Position numbers and translations under genes: made by a program. The notes beneath the pieces were generated by a model. It saw only the letters and a list, made by a program, of their open reading frames with translations, did not search any database and was not told the DNA's origin. This document shows positions 7,484-15,046 of a stretch of 64,000 nt of DNA, piece by piece (the stretch's first letter is position 1; each line of letters begins with the position of its first letter). Source of the DNA: Arthrobacter hankyongi. GTDB taxonomy: Bacteria; Actinomycetota; Actinomycetes; Actinomycetales; Micrococcaceae. The stretch is taken from contig NZ_JAKLTQ010000018.1 of the NCBI RefSeq assembly GCF_022012395.1, positions 1-64,000 on the forward strand, in the 5' to 3' direction.

Positions 7484-8431
7484 ATGCAACAAACCATAGA
7501 CTCGTTCATTACCACTGTCTGGGCAGCCGCTTGGGACCGCGGAGAGGTCCAGTCCCTGGACTCCCTGGTCACCGAGGACTACGTGCGCATCAGCAAGGCA
7601 AGCGGCAAGCAAGCCGGCCTGGCTGACCTGAAAGAGGAAATCCTGGCCGTACGCGAGGGCTTCCCCGACCTGACCACCACCATCGACAACGTCGTACTCG
7701 ACGGCGATACCGCGGCGATCTTCTGGACTTCGCGGGGCACCCACACCCGCCCCTTCCACGGGGTCCCGCCAACCAACCGGCCGGTGGAGACCAGGGGCTC
7801 GAACATTCTCGTGCTGCGGGAGGGCAGGATCGCCCGGGAGACCGTCACCTGGGACGGCAGCGAACTGCTTTGCTCCCTGGGCATCAGGTCCCTGGGCGAT
7901 GCGGCCGTCCCCGCGCCGGAGGAAGTCGTCGTCGACACCTTGTCCGGCGAACCCGACCCGGAAATCATGAAGGGGTTCAACCGCCAGTTCGTCACCGGCG
8001 TCACCGTCGTGACGACGCAGGAAAACGGCGCACCGAAGGGCCTGGCGGTCAACGCCTACTCCTCCGTCTCGCTCGAACCGCCGCTGGTCATGGTCTGCGT
8101 GCAGAAGACGTCCTCGACCTACCCGGCGCTGTTCGCCTCAACCCACCTGGGCATCAACATCCTGAGCAACCAGCAGAAGGGGACCGTTTCCACCTTCGCC
8201 TCGAAATCCGCAGACAAGTTCGCGGAGATCGCCTGGCATCAGGGTCCGAACGGCAGCCCGCTGATCGACGGCTCGTCCGCGGCCCTCGAGGCCGAGATCC
8301 GCGAGCGCTTCCAGGCCAAGACCCACACGATCTTCATCTGCCGTGTCCGGCACGCTGAGGTCAGTGACACCGAGCCCATGGTCTACAAGGCCGGACGGTT
8401 CTACGACAGCGAAAAGCTGTCCCCGCTCTAA
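7484..8431 (+). CDS. Fusion of SnoaL-like domain and flavin reductase
   Basis: A 315-residue protein with two domains. Residues 1 to about 130 form a SnoaL-like ester-cyclase or NTF2-fold domain (IDSFITTVWAAAWDRGEVQ, FPDLTTTIDNVVLDGDTAAI, TSRGTHTRPFHGVPPT). After a linker, residues about 155-315 form a flavin reductase-like FMN-binding domain (FNRQFVTGVTVVTTQENG, GLAVNAYSSVSLEPPLVMV, GINILSNQQKG). The reductase half probably supplies reduced FMN to the luciferase-like monooxygenase of the opposite arm, as RutF does for RutA. The SnoaL half may process the oxygenated product. I do not know this fusion as a standard architecture. It is followed by a permease and an isochorismatase-type hydrolase. 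Confidence 0.8.
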   Translation: MQQTIDSFITTVWAAAWDRGEVQSLDSLVTEDYVRISKASGKQAGLADLKEEILAVREGFPDLTTTIDNVVLDGDTAAIFWTSRGTHTRPFHGVPPTNRPVETRGSNILVLREGRIARETVTWDGSELLCSLGIRSLGDAAVPAPEEVVVDTLSGEPDPEIMKGFNRQFVTGVTVVTTQENGAPKGLAVNAYSSVSLEPPLVMVCVQKTSSTYPALFASTHLGINILSNQQKGTVSTFASKSADKFAEIAWHQGPNGSPLIDGSSAALEAEIRERFQAKTHTIFICRVRHAEVSDTEPMVYKAGRFYDSEKLSPL

Positions 8432-8530
8432 AGCGCCGGCACGGCCGGCACCTCGCACAGGAACCCGGCCGCACCGGCCAATCTGCCCTCAAGCAGCGCA
8501 CCGAGGTGCGCTTCCCAGATTAGGACAACA

Positions 8531-9964
8531 ATGAGCTTTGACACCATGAGTGCCGCCTCCGAAGACAGCATCGCCGAAGACCGCGGTTACCGCAACAGCC
8601 TGACCAAGATCGAGCCCTACGGCATCGAGCACATCCCCGACGTCGAACGCCACGGCCGGCCGCGTTCCCAGTTCTTCCTCTGGTTCGCCGCCGGCATGAA
8701 CTTCCCCATCGTGGTCCTGGGCTTCAGCGCCGCCTACTTCGGCCTCCCCTTCTGGGCCGCGGTGCTGGCCATCCTGCTCGCCGGGGTGACCTCCGCGGCC
8801 GGCATGGGATACCTGTCCGCCATGGGCGTCCGGCTGGGCATCCCCCAGCAGATGCAGGGCCGCGGACCGCTGGGCTTCATCGGCAACCTCTTCCCGGTGG
8901 CCTACGTGAACGTCTTCGCCGGCGTGGGCTGGGCCGCCGTGACCGTCATCCTCGGCGGCCAGGCCATCGCGCTGCTGACCGATGTGCCGTTCTGGCTCTC
9001 GGCGCTGATCCTCATGGGCATCCAGCTCGGCGTGGCCGTCATCGGGTACAACCTGATCCACTTCCTCCAGCGCATCCTCTCCTTCGTCCTGGTGGTCGGC
9101 TTCGTCTTCATCACGATCGTCGCGGCAGCCAACGGACGCGTCGTCAACACCGCGAACACGGCGGCCGAAGGCTTCAACGGCGTCGGCGGCTGGATCATCT
9201 TCTTTGGCTGGTTCTTCTCCTTCATCGTCGCCTGGATGCCCTTCGCCTCGGACTACTCCCGTTACCTGCCCAACACCCCCGGCAACCGGCGGGGCGCCGG
9301 CTGGGCGACAATGCTCGGGAACTTCATCACCCTGGCCTGGATGGGCATTCTCGGCACGGTCCTCGGGTCGGTGACCACCGCGAGCGACAGCATCGGCGCC
9401 CTCAAGGACGTCATGGGCCCGTGGGCACCCATCGGCCTGGGCATCGTGGCGCTGTCCTCCTTCACGCAGAACTTCCTGAACGTGTACGGCGGCGCGATCT
9501 CCATCCAGACCATGGGCCTGCCGGTCAAGCGCCACACCGGTGTCATCTTCATCTGCGTCGCCTCCTACCTGGTGGCACTGTGGGGCCAGGGCGGCTTCAA
9601 CGAGGGCTTCACCGCCTTCCTCAACCTGACCGCCTACTGCATCGCCCCGTACGTTGCGGTCCTCGTGTGCGACTACCTGTTCGGCGGCCGGCGCACCGAC
9701 CGGGGCCTGCGCGAGGTCTTCGACAAGAGCCGGAAGTTCGAGTGGGGCTTCGTGGCCTGGGCCGTGGGCGTCGCAGCTTCCTCCCCCTTCTGGATGTCGT
9801 CGATCTACACCGGCCCCATCGCCGCCGCCTTCCCGCAGGTCGGCGACCTCTCCTACTACGTCGGAGCGGCCATTGCGGTCGGCGTCTACTTCGCCACCCG
9901 CCGGCTGCCCCGGCTGGCCCGGGGAAAGGCCGTGGCCGCACCGGCAGGCCAGGAGACGGTGTGA
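8531..9964 (+). CDS. NCS1-family permease (CodB-like)
   Basis: A 477-residue polytopic membrane protein of the nucleobase:cation symporter-1 family, with about 12 hydrophobic helices. Family landmarks are the N-terminal IEPYGIEHIPDVERHGRP leading into the first helix, MGVRLGIPQQMQGRGPLG, the NxHxFLQRILSF-like segment, PFASDYSRYLP, and NVYGGAISIQTMGLPVKR. It would import a nucleobase-like or related nitrogen heterocycle. The isochorismatase-like gene overlaps its stop codon, indicating tight coupling of uptake and breakdown. Confidence 0.88.
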   Translation: MSFDTMSAASEDSIAEDRGYRNSLTKIEPYGIEHIPDVERHGRPRSQFFLWFAAGMNFPIVVLGFSAAYFGLPFWAAVLAILLAGVTSAAGMGYLSAMGVRLGIPQQMQGRGPLGFIGNLFPVAYVNVFAGVGWAAVTVILGGQAIALLTDVPFWLSALILMGIQLGVAVIGYNLIHFLQRILSFVLVVGFVFITIVAAANGRVVNTANTAAEGFNGVGGWIIFFGWFFSFIVAWMPFASDYSRYLPNTPGNRRGAGWATMLGNFITLAWMGILGTVLGSVTTASDSIGALKDVMGPWAPIGLGIVALSSFTQNFLNVYGGAISIQTMGLPVKRHTGVIFICVASYLVALWGQGGFNEGFTAFLNLTAYCIAPYVAVLVCDYLFGGRRTDRGLREVFDKSRKFEWGFVAWAVGVAASSPFWMSSIYTGPIAAAFPQVGDLSYYVGAAIAVGVYFATRRLPRLARGKAVAAPAGQETV

Positions 9965-10512
9965 CCGCCCCGGTGCGCCGGCTCGTCGTGATCGACATGC
10001 AGCGGGCATTCGAAGAGGCCGGCCAGTGGCAGGTCCCCCGCTACGCCCAGATCGTCCCGGTGATCGAGCGGCTGGCCGCCGCCGCCAGCGAGCCGCCGGT
10101 CTTCACCCGGTTCGTCCGGGACGAGGCCGAAACCGGGTCCTGGGACGCCTACTACCGCCGCTGGCACGAGATGCGGTTCCCCGCCGGCTCCGACCACTGG
10201 GACATCACCATGGATGTCCCGGCGGAGGCACCCGTGATCGACAAGCCCACCTTCGGCAAGTGGGGACCGGAACTGGCCGCCCTGGTCCCCGAGGGCGGCG
10301 AGCTGCTCCTCGCCGGGGTCGCCACCGACTGCTGCGTGCTGGCCACGGCGCTCGCCGCCGTCGACGCCGGCCGGTTCGTCACGGTCGTCTCCGACGCCTG
10401 CGCCGCCGTCAGCGACGAGGCCCAAACCCAGACCCTGTCCCTGCTCGGCCTGCTGGCACCGATGTGCCAGATCCTCACCAGCCAGGAACTCGCCGCCCGC
10501 CAGGCAGCCTAA
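9961..10512 (+). CDS. Isochorismatase-family hydrolase (amidase-type)
   Basis: A 183-residue cysteine hydrolase. The triad is visible: Asp in LVVIDMQRAF, Lys in VIDKPTFGKWG and Cys in GVATDCCVLATAL. The GTG start overlaps the permease stop (GTGA). Members of this family without isochorismate-lyase partners usually hydrolyse amides or ureido acids; RutB is the closest pathway analogy here. No siderophore gene is nearby, so a catabolic amidohydrolase role is more likely. It ends directly before a C-rich repeat. Confidence 0.85.
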   Translation: MTAPVRRLVVIDMQRAFEEAGQWQVPRYAQIVPVIERLAAAASEPPVFTRFVRDEAETGSWDAYYRRWHEMRFPAGSDHWDITMDVPAEAPVIDKPTFGKWGPELAALVPEGGELLLAGVATDCCVLATALAAVDAGRFVTVVSDACAAVSDEAQTQTLSLLGLLAPMCQILTSQELAARQAA

Positions 10513-10515
10513 AAG

Positions 10516-10583
10516 CCCACCCCCATCCTGTCCCCACCCCCCACCCCCACACCCCCACACCCCCACACCCCCACACCCCCACA
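10516..10583. repeat. C-rich tandem repeat (unit about CCCCCACA)
   Basis: After the isochorismatase-like gene about 68 bases are almost only C and A, ending in some six near-perfect tandem copies of CCCCCACA or CACCCCCA. The other strand is a run of GGGGGTGT units that could form a G-quadruplex. Confidence 0.9.
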
Positions 10584-10584
10584 A

Positions 10585-10644
10585 AACTTGGGCGGGATAG
10601 ATGCTGTTATCACACCGGATAAGAGCATCTATCCCGCCCAAGTT
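10585..10644. terminator. Long near-perfect hairpin (27-bp stem, 6-base loop)
   Basis: The left arm starts AACTTGGGCGGGATAGATGC and its exact complement ends the right arm; pairing continues to a six-base loop (ACACCG, 10612-10617) with one G/G mismatch. It may terminate the permease operon or be a dispersed palindromic element. No second copy occurs in this window. Confidence 0.7.
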
Positions 10645-10725
10645 GCGAGTGGGGGCATGACCGGATGTGCGTATGCCGATAATCTGACTACACGCAATTT
10701 TCCGACAGAAAGTGCAGGGAGAGCC

Positions 10726-11952
10726 ATGTCCGCCCCCGTCCTGACGCGCCGGCAGACCGACGCGGCCTGGATCGTCGTCGTGCTCGCCGGCATCACGGCG
10801 GCCATGCACATCTGGAAACTGCCCGCCGCCATCCCGCAGATCCAGGCCGAACTGGGCATGTCCCTGGTCCAGGCCGGGGTGCTGCTGGGGCTGGTGCAGG
10901 TGGCCGGCATGGCCGGCGGGCTGGCCGTCTCGCTGTTCGCCGAGACCATCGGGGCGCGCCGCTGCCTGCTGGCCGGGCTCTGGCTGCTCGTCGCCGGCTC
11001 CGTGGCCGGTGGGTTCGCCCCGGACGCCGGGGTGCTCATGGCCTGCCGGGCGCTGGAGGGCGCCGGCTTCCTGCTCACCACGGTGGTGGCGCCGGGACTG
11101 ATCCGGGCCAACACCCCGCTGCGCCGGGTCAACACGGCCGTGGGCTTCTGGAGCGCCTACCAGGGCTGTGCCACGTTCGCCGGGCTGGTGGCCAGCGCCC
11201 TGGTCCTGCAGGTGGCCGGCTGGCAGGTCTGGTGGTGGCTCATGGCGGCCCTCACGCTGGTGCCGATCCCGCTGGTGCTGAAGTTCGTGCCGGCCGATCC
11301 GCCCCGGGACGGGGCCGGCCTGCCCGCGGCCGCCCGGCGCATCGGGGTCGCCGTCCGCTCCGCCAAGCCGTGGATCGCCGGCGTCGTCTTCGGCTGCTAT
11401 ACCGTCCAGTGGATGGCGGTGGTCGGCTTCCTGCCCACCGTCTACGAACACAACGGTGTGGCCGGAATCTGGCCCGGCATCCTCAGCGCCGTCGTCGGCG
11501 GGCTGAACGCCGTCGGCGCCGTCGGCACCGCCCCGCTGCTGCAGCGCGGGGTGCCCGCGCGCCGGCTGCTGATCCCGGCCTTCGTGCTGATGGGCACGAC
11601 GTCGCTGCTCACCTTCGCGGTGGACTGGACGCAACTGCCCGGCGGCAGCGCGGCGCAGTTCGCCTGCGTCGCCGCCTTCTCCCTAATCGGCGCCGTCATT
11701 CCGGCCACGCTGACCCGGATGGCAGTGGACCTGGCCCCGCCCGGCGGCTCCGCCCCGGCCGCAATGGGCCTGATGCAGCAGATCTTCAACGTCGGCAACT
11801 TCACCGGGCCGGCGCTGGTGGCCTGGCTGGCCACCACCACCGGCGGCTGGCAGTCCACCTGGTGGATGACCTGCACCTTTGCCGTACTCGGCATCGGGCT
11901 GAGCCTGTACCTGAGCGAGAAGCGGCTGGGCCTGAGCTTCGGGCACCGGTAG
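10726..11952 (+). CDS. MFS transporter
   Basis: A 408-residue major facilitator transporter with 12 predicted membrane segments. The cytoplasmic loop between helices 2 and 3 reads FAETIGARRCLLAGL, a variant of the family A motif. The ATG at 10726 has an AGGGAGA site five bases away; the frame is open further upstream but lacks a start with such a site. It lies alone after the hairpin and ahead of a 59-codon ORF. The substrate cannot be predicted; sequence style is closest to the CynX/NarK-like permease groups. Confidence 0.8.
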   Translation: MSAPVLTRRQTDAAWIVVVLAGITAAMHIWKLPAAIPQIQAELGMSLVQAGVLLGLVQVAGMAGGLAVSLFAETIGARRCLLAGLWLLVAGSVAGGFAPDAGVLMACRALEGAGFLLTTVVAPGLIRANTPLRRVNTAVGFWSAYQGCATFAGLVASALVLQVAGWQVWWWLMAALTLVPIPLVLKFVPADPPRDGAGLPAAARRIGVAVRSAKPWIAGVVFGCYTVQWMAVVGFLPTVYEHNGVAGIWPGILSAVVGGLNAVGAVGTAPLLQRGVPARRLLIPAFVLMGTTSLLTFAVDWTQLPGGSAAQFACVAAFSLIGAVIPATLTRMAVDLAPPGGSAPAAMGLMQQIFNVGNFTGPALVAWLATTTGGWQSTWWMTCTFAVLGIGLSLYLSEKRLGLSFGHR

Positions 11953-11997
11953 CCGGGCGGCGGCGCGCGGACGGCGGATCCGGAGGCACCATTAACC

Positions 11998-12177
11998 ATG
12001 GACAAGCGCATCCGGGACCTGCTGGTCCGGGCCGAAGAGGAGATGATCTTCGTCGGCCCGGACCATCCCTCGTATGAGTTGCTGGCCGGGCTGGTGGCCT
12101 CCGTGCGGGATGCCTGGCAGGAGGGCTATGACCATGCCCGCCGCGGCGGCCCGGATGTGAACCCGTACCGCGGTTAG
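11998..12177 (+). CDS. Small hypothetical protein, 59 aa
   Basis: A short ORF beginning MDKRIRDLLVRAEEEM and ending in PDVNPYRG. Codon use is typical of the neighbours (third position mostly G or C), and the composition (charged, helical, EEM and WQEGYDHARR segments) looks like a real soluble protein. A GGAGG sequence lies about ten bases upstream. It follows the MFS gene by 45 bases and may be co-transcribed. I do not recognise a family. Confidence 0.55.
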   Translation: MDKRIRDLLVRAEEEMIFVGPDHPSYELLAGLVASVRDAWQEGYDHARRGGPDVNPYRG

Positions 12178-12291
12178 CCGGCCCGTACCGGTGCCGATGG
12201 CGCCGGCACGGGCCGGCTGCCCTTGACCTGTGCCGCCCGATGGCATGTGATGGCCTTCGGGGTGCCGCCACAACCGGAAGGGACGCGGCAG

Positions 12292-12675
12292 ATGGAATTC
12301 CAGGAAGTCATGGAGGCCTTCGGCCGGGCGGTCGACGCCGCCGGTGTCATCGCCATCGTTGTCGGCGCGGCCGCCGCCTCGCTGCTGGCGGTCACAGGCA
12401 CGCTCCGTGGGCCGAAGAACCAGGTGTATGAAACCTACCGCCGGCGGCTGGGCCGCTCGATCCTGCTGGGACTGGAACTGCTGGTGGCGGCCGACATCAT
12501 CCGCACCGTCGCGGTCACTCCCACCTTCGAATCCGTGATTGTGCTGGCCATCATCGTGCTGATCCGGACCTTCCTCAGTTTCTCCCTCGAACTGGAAATC
12601 ACCGGGCGCTGGCCCTGGCAGAAACAGCCGCGCCCGGACGCCGCACCTGCCCCGGCGCCGCCGGATGCGGGCTGA
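12292..12675 (+). CDS. DUF1622-family membrane protein
   Basis: A 127-residue integral membrane protein with three likely helices (AAGVIAIVVGAAAASLLAV, ILLGLELLVAADIIRTV, VIVLAIIVLIRTFLSFSL). The conserved YRRRLGRSILLGLELLVAADIIRT-type block and LEITGRWPW close to the end match the DUF1622 family, whose function is not established. The start at 12292 follows GGAAGGGA. It stands between a 59-codon ORF and a frameshifted small ORF. Confidence 0.8.
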   Translation: MEFQEVMEAFGRAVDAAGVIAIVVGAAAASLLAVTGTLRGPKNQVYETYRRRLGRSILLGLELLVAADIIRTVAVTPTFESVIVLAIIVLIRTFLSFSLELEITGRWPWQKQPRPDAAPAPAPPDAG

Positions 12676-12697
12676 TCCGCTGTGCCAAGGAGCAGCC

Positions 12698-13016
12698 GTG
12701 ACCCGGCCTGAGGACGAGCAGCAAGGCCCGGTTCACCGGTCCGCCAACCACCCCTGTCCTGCAGCTCCTGGACTGCCAACTCAACCAGGACCTGGTCCGC
12801 GGACTCACCGAGCAGACTGCGCAGCACCTCTCCCCGGCCACCGGACTGATCACCGCGCTGCGGCTCGGCTTCGCGGCCGGACTCCGCGCGACGAACGGGA
12901 AACAACAGGCCCGGGATGCGGTGCGCTCCACGGCCGATGTCGCACTGAAGCCGTGCCGGGAAAGCACCGACGGCACGGGCTGGACCGCCGCCGAGCAGCA
13001 GCCGCTGCGGGACTAA
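12698..13016 (+). pseudogene. Frameshifted small hypothetical gene
   Basis: A GTG at 12698 with a good AAGGAG site opens a frame reading VTRPEDEQQGPVHRSAN. Coding character then moves to another frame by about 12750 (PVLQLLDCQLNQDLVRGLTEQ ... TAAEQQPLRD, stop at 13014-13016). Joining the two gives one protein of roughly 105 residues, so a one-base insertion (or two-base loss) is likely near 12735-12755. No family recognised. It could also be a non-coding stretch with chance open frames. Confidence 0.4.
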
Positions 13017-13273
13017 CCGGCGGTGGGGGCAGCCGCGGCCGTTGGGACAGCCAACGACCCGGAACTTGCGAAACACCCGCTCCCGGCTGGCGTGGGCCGC
13101 GACAACTGTAGTGGAGCCGCTTTGCCCGGATTTCGTCCATTTCAGTTATCACAAGCCCGCGAATCGATTCTGCGGTTTTTCGGGCGGGTTTCACACGCTT
13201 AGTCGCAACCTGAAGCTGCGCCCTTCCGGACGATTTACCGGATCGGGAACAGCCGCCCATCCTAAAGGGTAGG
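13017..13273. other. Gene-free stretch before the hxlB leader
   Basis: No supported gene. The sequence becomes less GC-rich from about 13120 to 13180, consistent with an upstream promoter region for the hxlB-hxlA operon. Confidence 0.5.
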
Positions 13274-13389
13274 CAGAACCGTCAAAAAACAGTGTTACCC
13301 CTATCCCCCTGCTTCGAGATTATGGATATCAACCGGCAAGCATCCTTTGGGCCGCTACCGGCCGAGGACCGACTCGAAAGGGGAAAACC
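13274..13389 (+). promoter_or_regulatory. hxlB leader, duplicated in front of tkt
   Basis: The block 13274-13334 matches the strand upstream of tkt (52592 downwards) at 53 of 61 positions. It includes the shared words ACAGTGTTA and ATTATGGATATCAACC. A second similar part (ACCGGCCGA-GACCGACT-GAA-GGGG) leads into the GTG start, and the first 25 coding bases of both genes are identical. This is the likely promoter and operator of the RuMP operon. The regulator is unknown. Confidence 0.75.
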
Positions 13390-13989
13390 GTGAATCCGAC
13401 AGCAAATGCGACGCTGACCGCGCATAGCACCGCAGATGACATTGCCCGCAATCTGTCCCTCGTCAACGAGGAGATCGCAGGCACCGCGGCCAAAATCGAC
13501 GAGCAGCAGGTGGCCGACGTTGCACGCCACCTCAACCAGCCCGGCCGGGTGTTCGTCGCTGGTGCCGGCCGCAGCGGCCTGGTGTTGAGGATGGCCGCGA
13601 TGAGGCTGATGCACCTGGGCATGACCGTCCACGTCGCCGGTGACACCACCACTCCCGCGATTAGTTCCGGCGACTTGCTCCTGGTGGCCTCCGGATCGGG
13701 AACGACCTCGGGAGTAGTCAAGGCAGCGGAAACAGCGGCAAAGGCCGGAGCGCGTATCGCCGCGTTCACCACCAACCCGGATTCGCCGCTCGGTGGACTC
13801 GCCGACGCGGTGGTGACCATTCCCGCCGCCCAGAAGACAGACCATGGCTCCAGCGTCTCCCGCCAGTACGCCGGGTCCCTGTTCGAACAGGTGCTTTTCC
13901 TCGCCACCGAGGCCATCTTCCAGTCGCTGTGGGACAACGACCCGCAGCCGGCGGAGGAGTTGTGGCTGCGCCACGCCAACCTCGAATAA
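13390..13989 (+). CDS. hxlB: 6-phospho-3-hexuloisomerase
   Basis: A 199-residue SIS-domain isomerase that converts D-arabino-3-hexulose 6-phosphate to fructose 6-phosphate, the second step of formaldehyde fixation in the RuMP pathway. The SIS signature is visible: VFVAGAGRSGLVLRMAAMRLMHLG, then SGSGTTSGVVKAAETAAKAGA and LPAAQKTD-like IPAAQKTDHGSSVSRQYAGSLFEQ. The GTG start follows AAAGGGGA. The N-terminus (NPTANATLTAHSTADD) is longer than in many homologs, and its first eight residues are the same as those of transketolase at 52479, because the whole leader is duplicated. hxlA follows after 57 bases. Confidence 0.93.
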   Translation: MNPTANATLTAHSTADDIARNLSLVNEEIAGTAAKIDEQQVADVARHLNQPGRVFVAGAGRSGLVLRMAAMRLMHLGMTVHVAGDTTTPAISSGDLLLVASGSGTTSGVVKAAETAAKAGARIAAFTTNPDSPLGGLADAVVTIPAAQKTDHGSSVSRQYAGSLFEQVLFLATEAIFQSLWDNDPQPAEELWLRHANLE

Positions 13990-14046
13990 CCACTTTCCCA
14001 TCCACCGCAGTTCCCAAGAGAAATCCCTACAGAAAGAAGAAACATC

Positions 14047-14670
14047 ATGAAACTCCAGGTAGCCATGGACCTCCTCACGGTTGAAGACGCCCTCGAACTG
14101 GCCGGCAAGGTCGCCGAGTACGTCGACATCCTCGAACTCGGCACCCCGCTGATCAAGGCCGCCGGGCTCTCCGCCGTCACCGCCATCAAGGAAGCCCACC
14201 CGGACAAGATCGTTTTCGCCGACATGAAGACCATGGACGCCGGAGAACTCGAAGCCGACATCGCTTTCAAGGCCGGCGCCGACCTGATCACCGTGCTCGG
14301 CACCGCCGACGACTCCACCATTGCCGGCGCCGTCAAGGCCGCCAAGGCCCACAACAAGGGCATCGTCGTCGACCTCATCGGGGTGGAAGACAAGGTCACC
14401 CGTGCCAAGGAAGCCCGCGCGCTGGGTGCGAAGTTCGTCGAGATGCACGCCGGCCTGGACGAGCAGGCCAAGCCCGGCTTCGACCTGAACGGGCTGCTGC
14501 GCGCCGGTGCAGAAGCCCGGGTTCCGTTCTCCGTGGCAGGCGGCGTGAAGGTCGCCACCATCGCCGACGTGCAGAAGGCCGGCGCCGACGTCGCCGTGGC
14601 CGGCGGTGCCATCTACAGCGCAGCCGACCCGGCGCTGGCCGCCAAGGAGCTCCGCGACGCCATCGTCTAG
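14047..14670 (+). CDS. hxlA: 3-hexulose-6-phosphate synthase
   Basis: A 207-residue TIM-barrel enzyme of the OMP decarboxylase superfamily that condenses formaldehyde with ribulose 5-phosphate. Key features are MKLQVAMDLLTVEDAL, ELGTPLIKAAGL, the catalytic FADMKTMDAGELEADIAFKAGAD block and the phosphate-binding end VAGGVKVATIADVQKAGADVAVAGGAIYSA. An AGAAAGAAGAA purine stretch precedes the ATG. It forms an operon with hxlB; the order isomerase-synthase is reversed relative to some other actinobacteria and bacilli. This is the entry point that defines the island as a RuMP system. Confidence 0.95.
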   Translation: MKLQVAMDLLTVEDALELAGKVAEYVDILELGTPLIKAAGLSAVTAIKEAHPDKIVFADMKTMDAGELEADIAFKAGADLITVLGTADDSTIAGAVKAAKAHNKGIVVDLIGVEDKVTRAKEARALGAKFVEMHAGLDEQAKPGFDLNGLLRAGAEARVPFSVAGGVKVATIADVQKAGADVAVAGGAIYSAADPALAAKELRDAIV

Positions 14671-14681
14671 GCCTCCGATTG

Positions 14682-14730
14682 CCGGAAGTGGCGTCCTGCA
14701 GCCTTCAAGGCCGCGGGGCGCCACTTCCGG
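14682..14730 (+). terminator. Hairpin after hxlA
   Basis: CCGGAAGTGGCG (14682-14693) pairs perfectly with CGCCACTTCCGG (14719-14730), and six more pairs with wobbles extend the stem inward. It may end the hxlBA transcript or limit read-through to the next small ORF. Confidence 0.7.
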
Positions 14731-14800
14731 GGTCCAGCCCCTGCAACTTCGGCGAGCCGGCACTCGTGGATTTTCCTGCTTGGGCCTGGAGGAATAACAC

Positions 14801-15046
14801 ATGCATCAACAAGTACCGGGACCGTCCAGGGAAAACCGCAAGACCCTCGACCAGCGGCTGGTCCGGCAGTGGGCTTCCCTCCAGCCGGGGGACTGCGTTG
14901 AAGTCTGGTCCCTCGATTCGTTCCTCTACGCCGCCTATGTGGATGACCGTTCCGACGACGACCGACTGATATGGGTCATCGAGAACGGCATAGGCTGCCG
15001 TCATCTTTTCGTTCGCGACGATCCCGTCACGCTGTATTCGATGTAA
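14801..15046 (+). CDS. Small hypothetical protein after hxlA, 81 aa
   Basis: Begins MHQQVPGPSRENRKTLDQR and contains QWASLQPGDCVEVWSLDSF and DDRLIWVIENGIGCRHLF. A strong TGGAGGAA site lies at the right distance. It is the last ORF downstream of hxlBA. The mid-part looks like a small beta-rich domain. I know no function; the position suggests a link to the formaldehyde operon. Confidence 0.6.
   Translation: MHQQVPGPSRENRKTLDQRLVRQWASLQPGDCVEVWSLDSFLYAAYVDDRSDDDRLIWVIENGIGCRHLFVRDDPVTLYSM

Noticed and set aside
8489-10009. 506-codon minus-strand frame opposite the permease
   Set aside because: Shadow of the NCS1 permease; the composition (Asp-, Glu-, His- and Gly-rich) is typical for the complement of a high-GC membrane protein gene.
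10516-10583. C-rich repeat considered as a CRISPR array
   Set aside because: The units are 8 bases without spacers; it is a simple tandem repeat.
13390-13413. Identical first codons of hxlB and tkt taken as a sorting or targeting signal
   Set aside because: The similarity continues upstream through the non-coding leader, so DNA duplication explains it; the peptide has no signal-like features.
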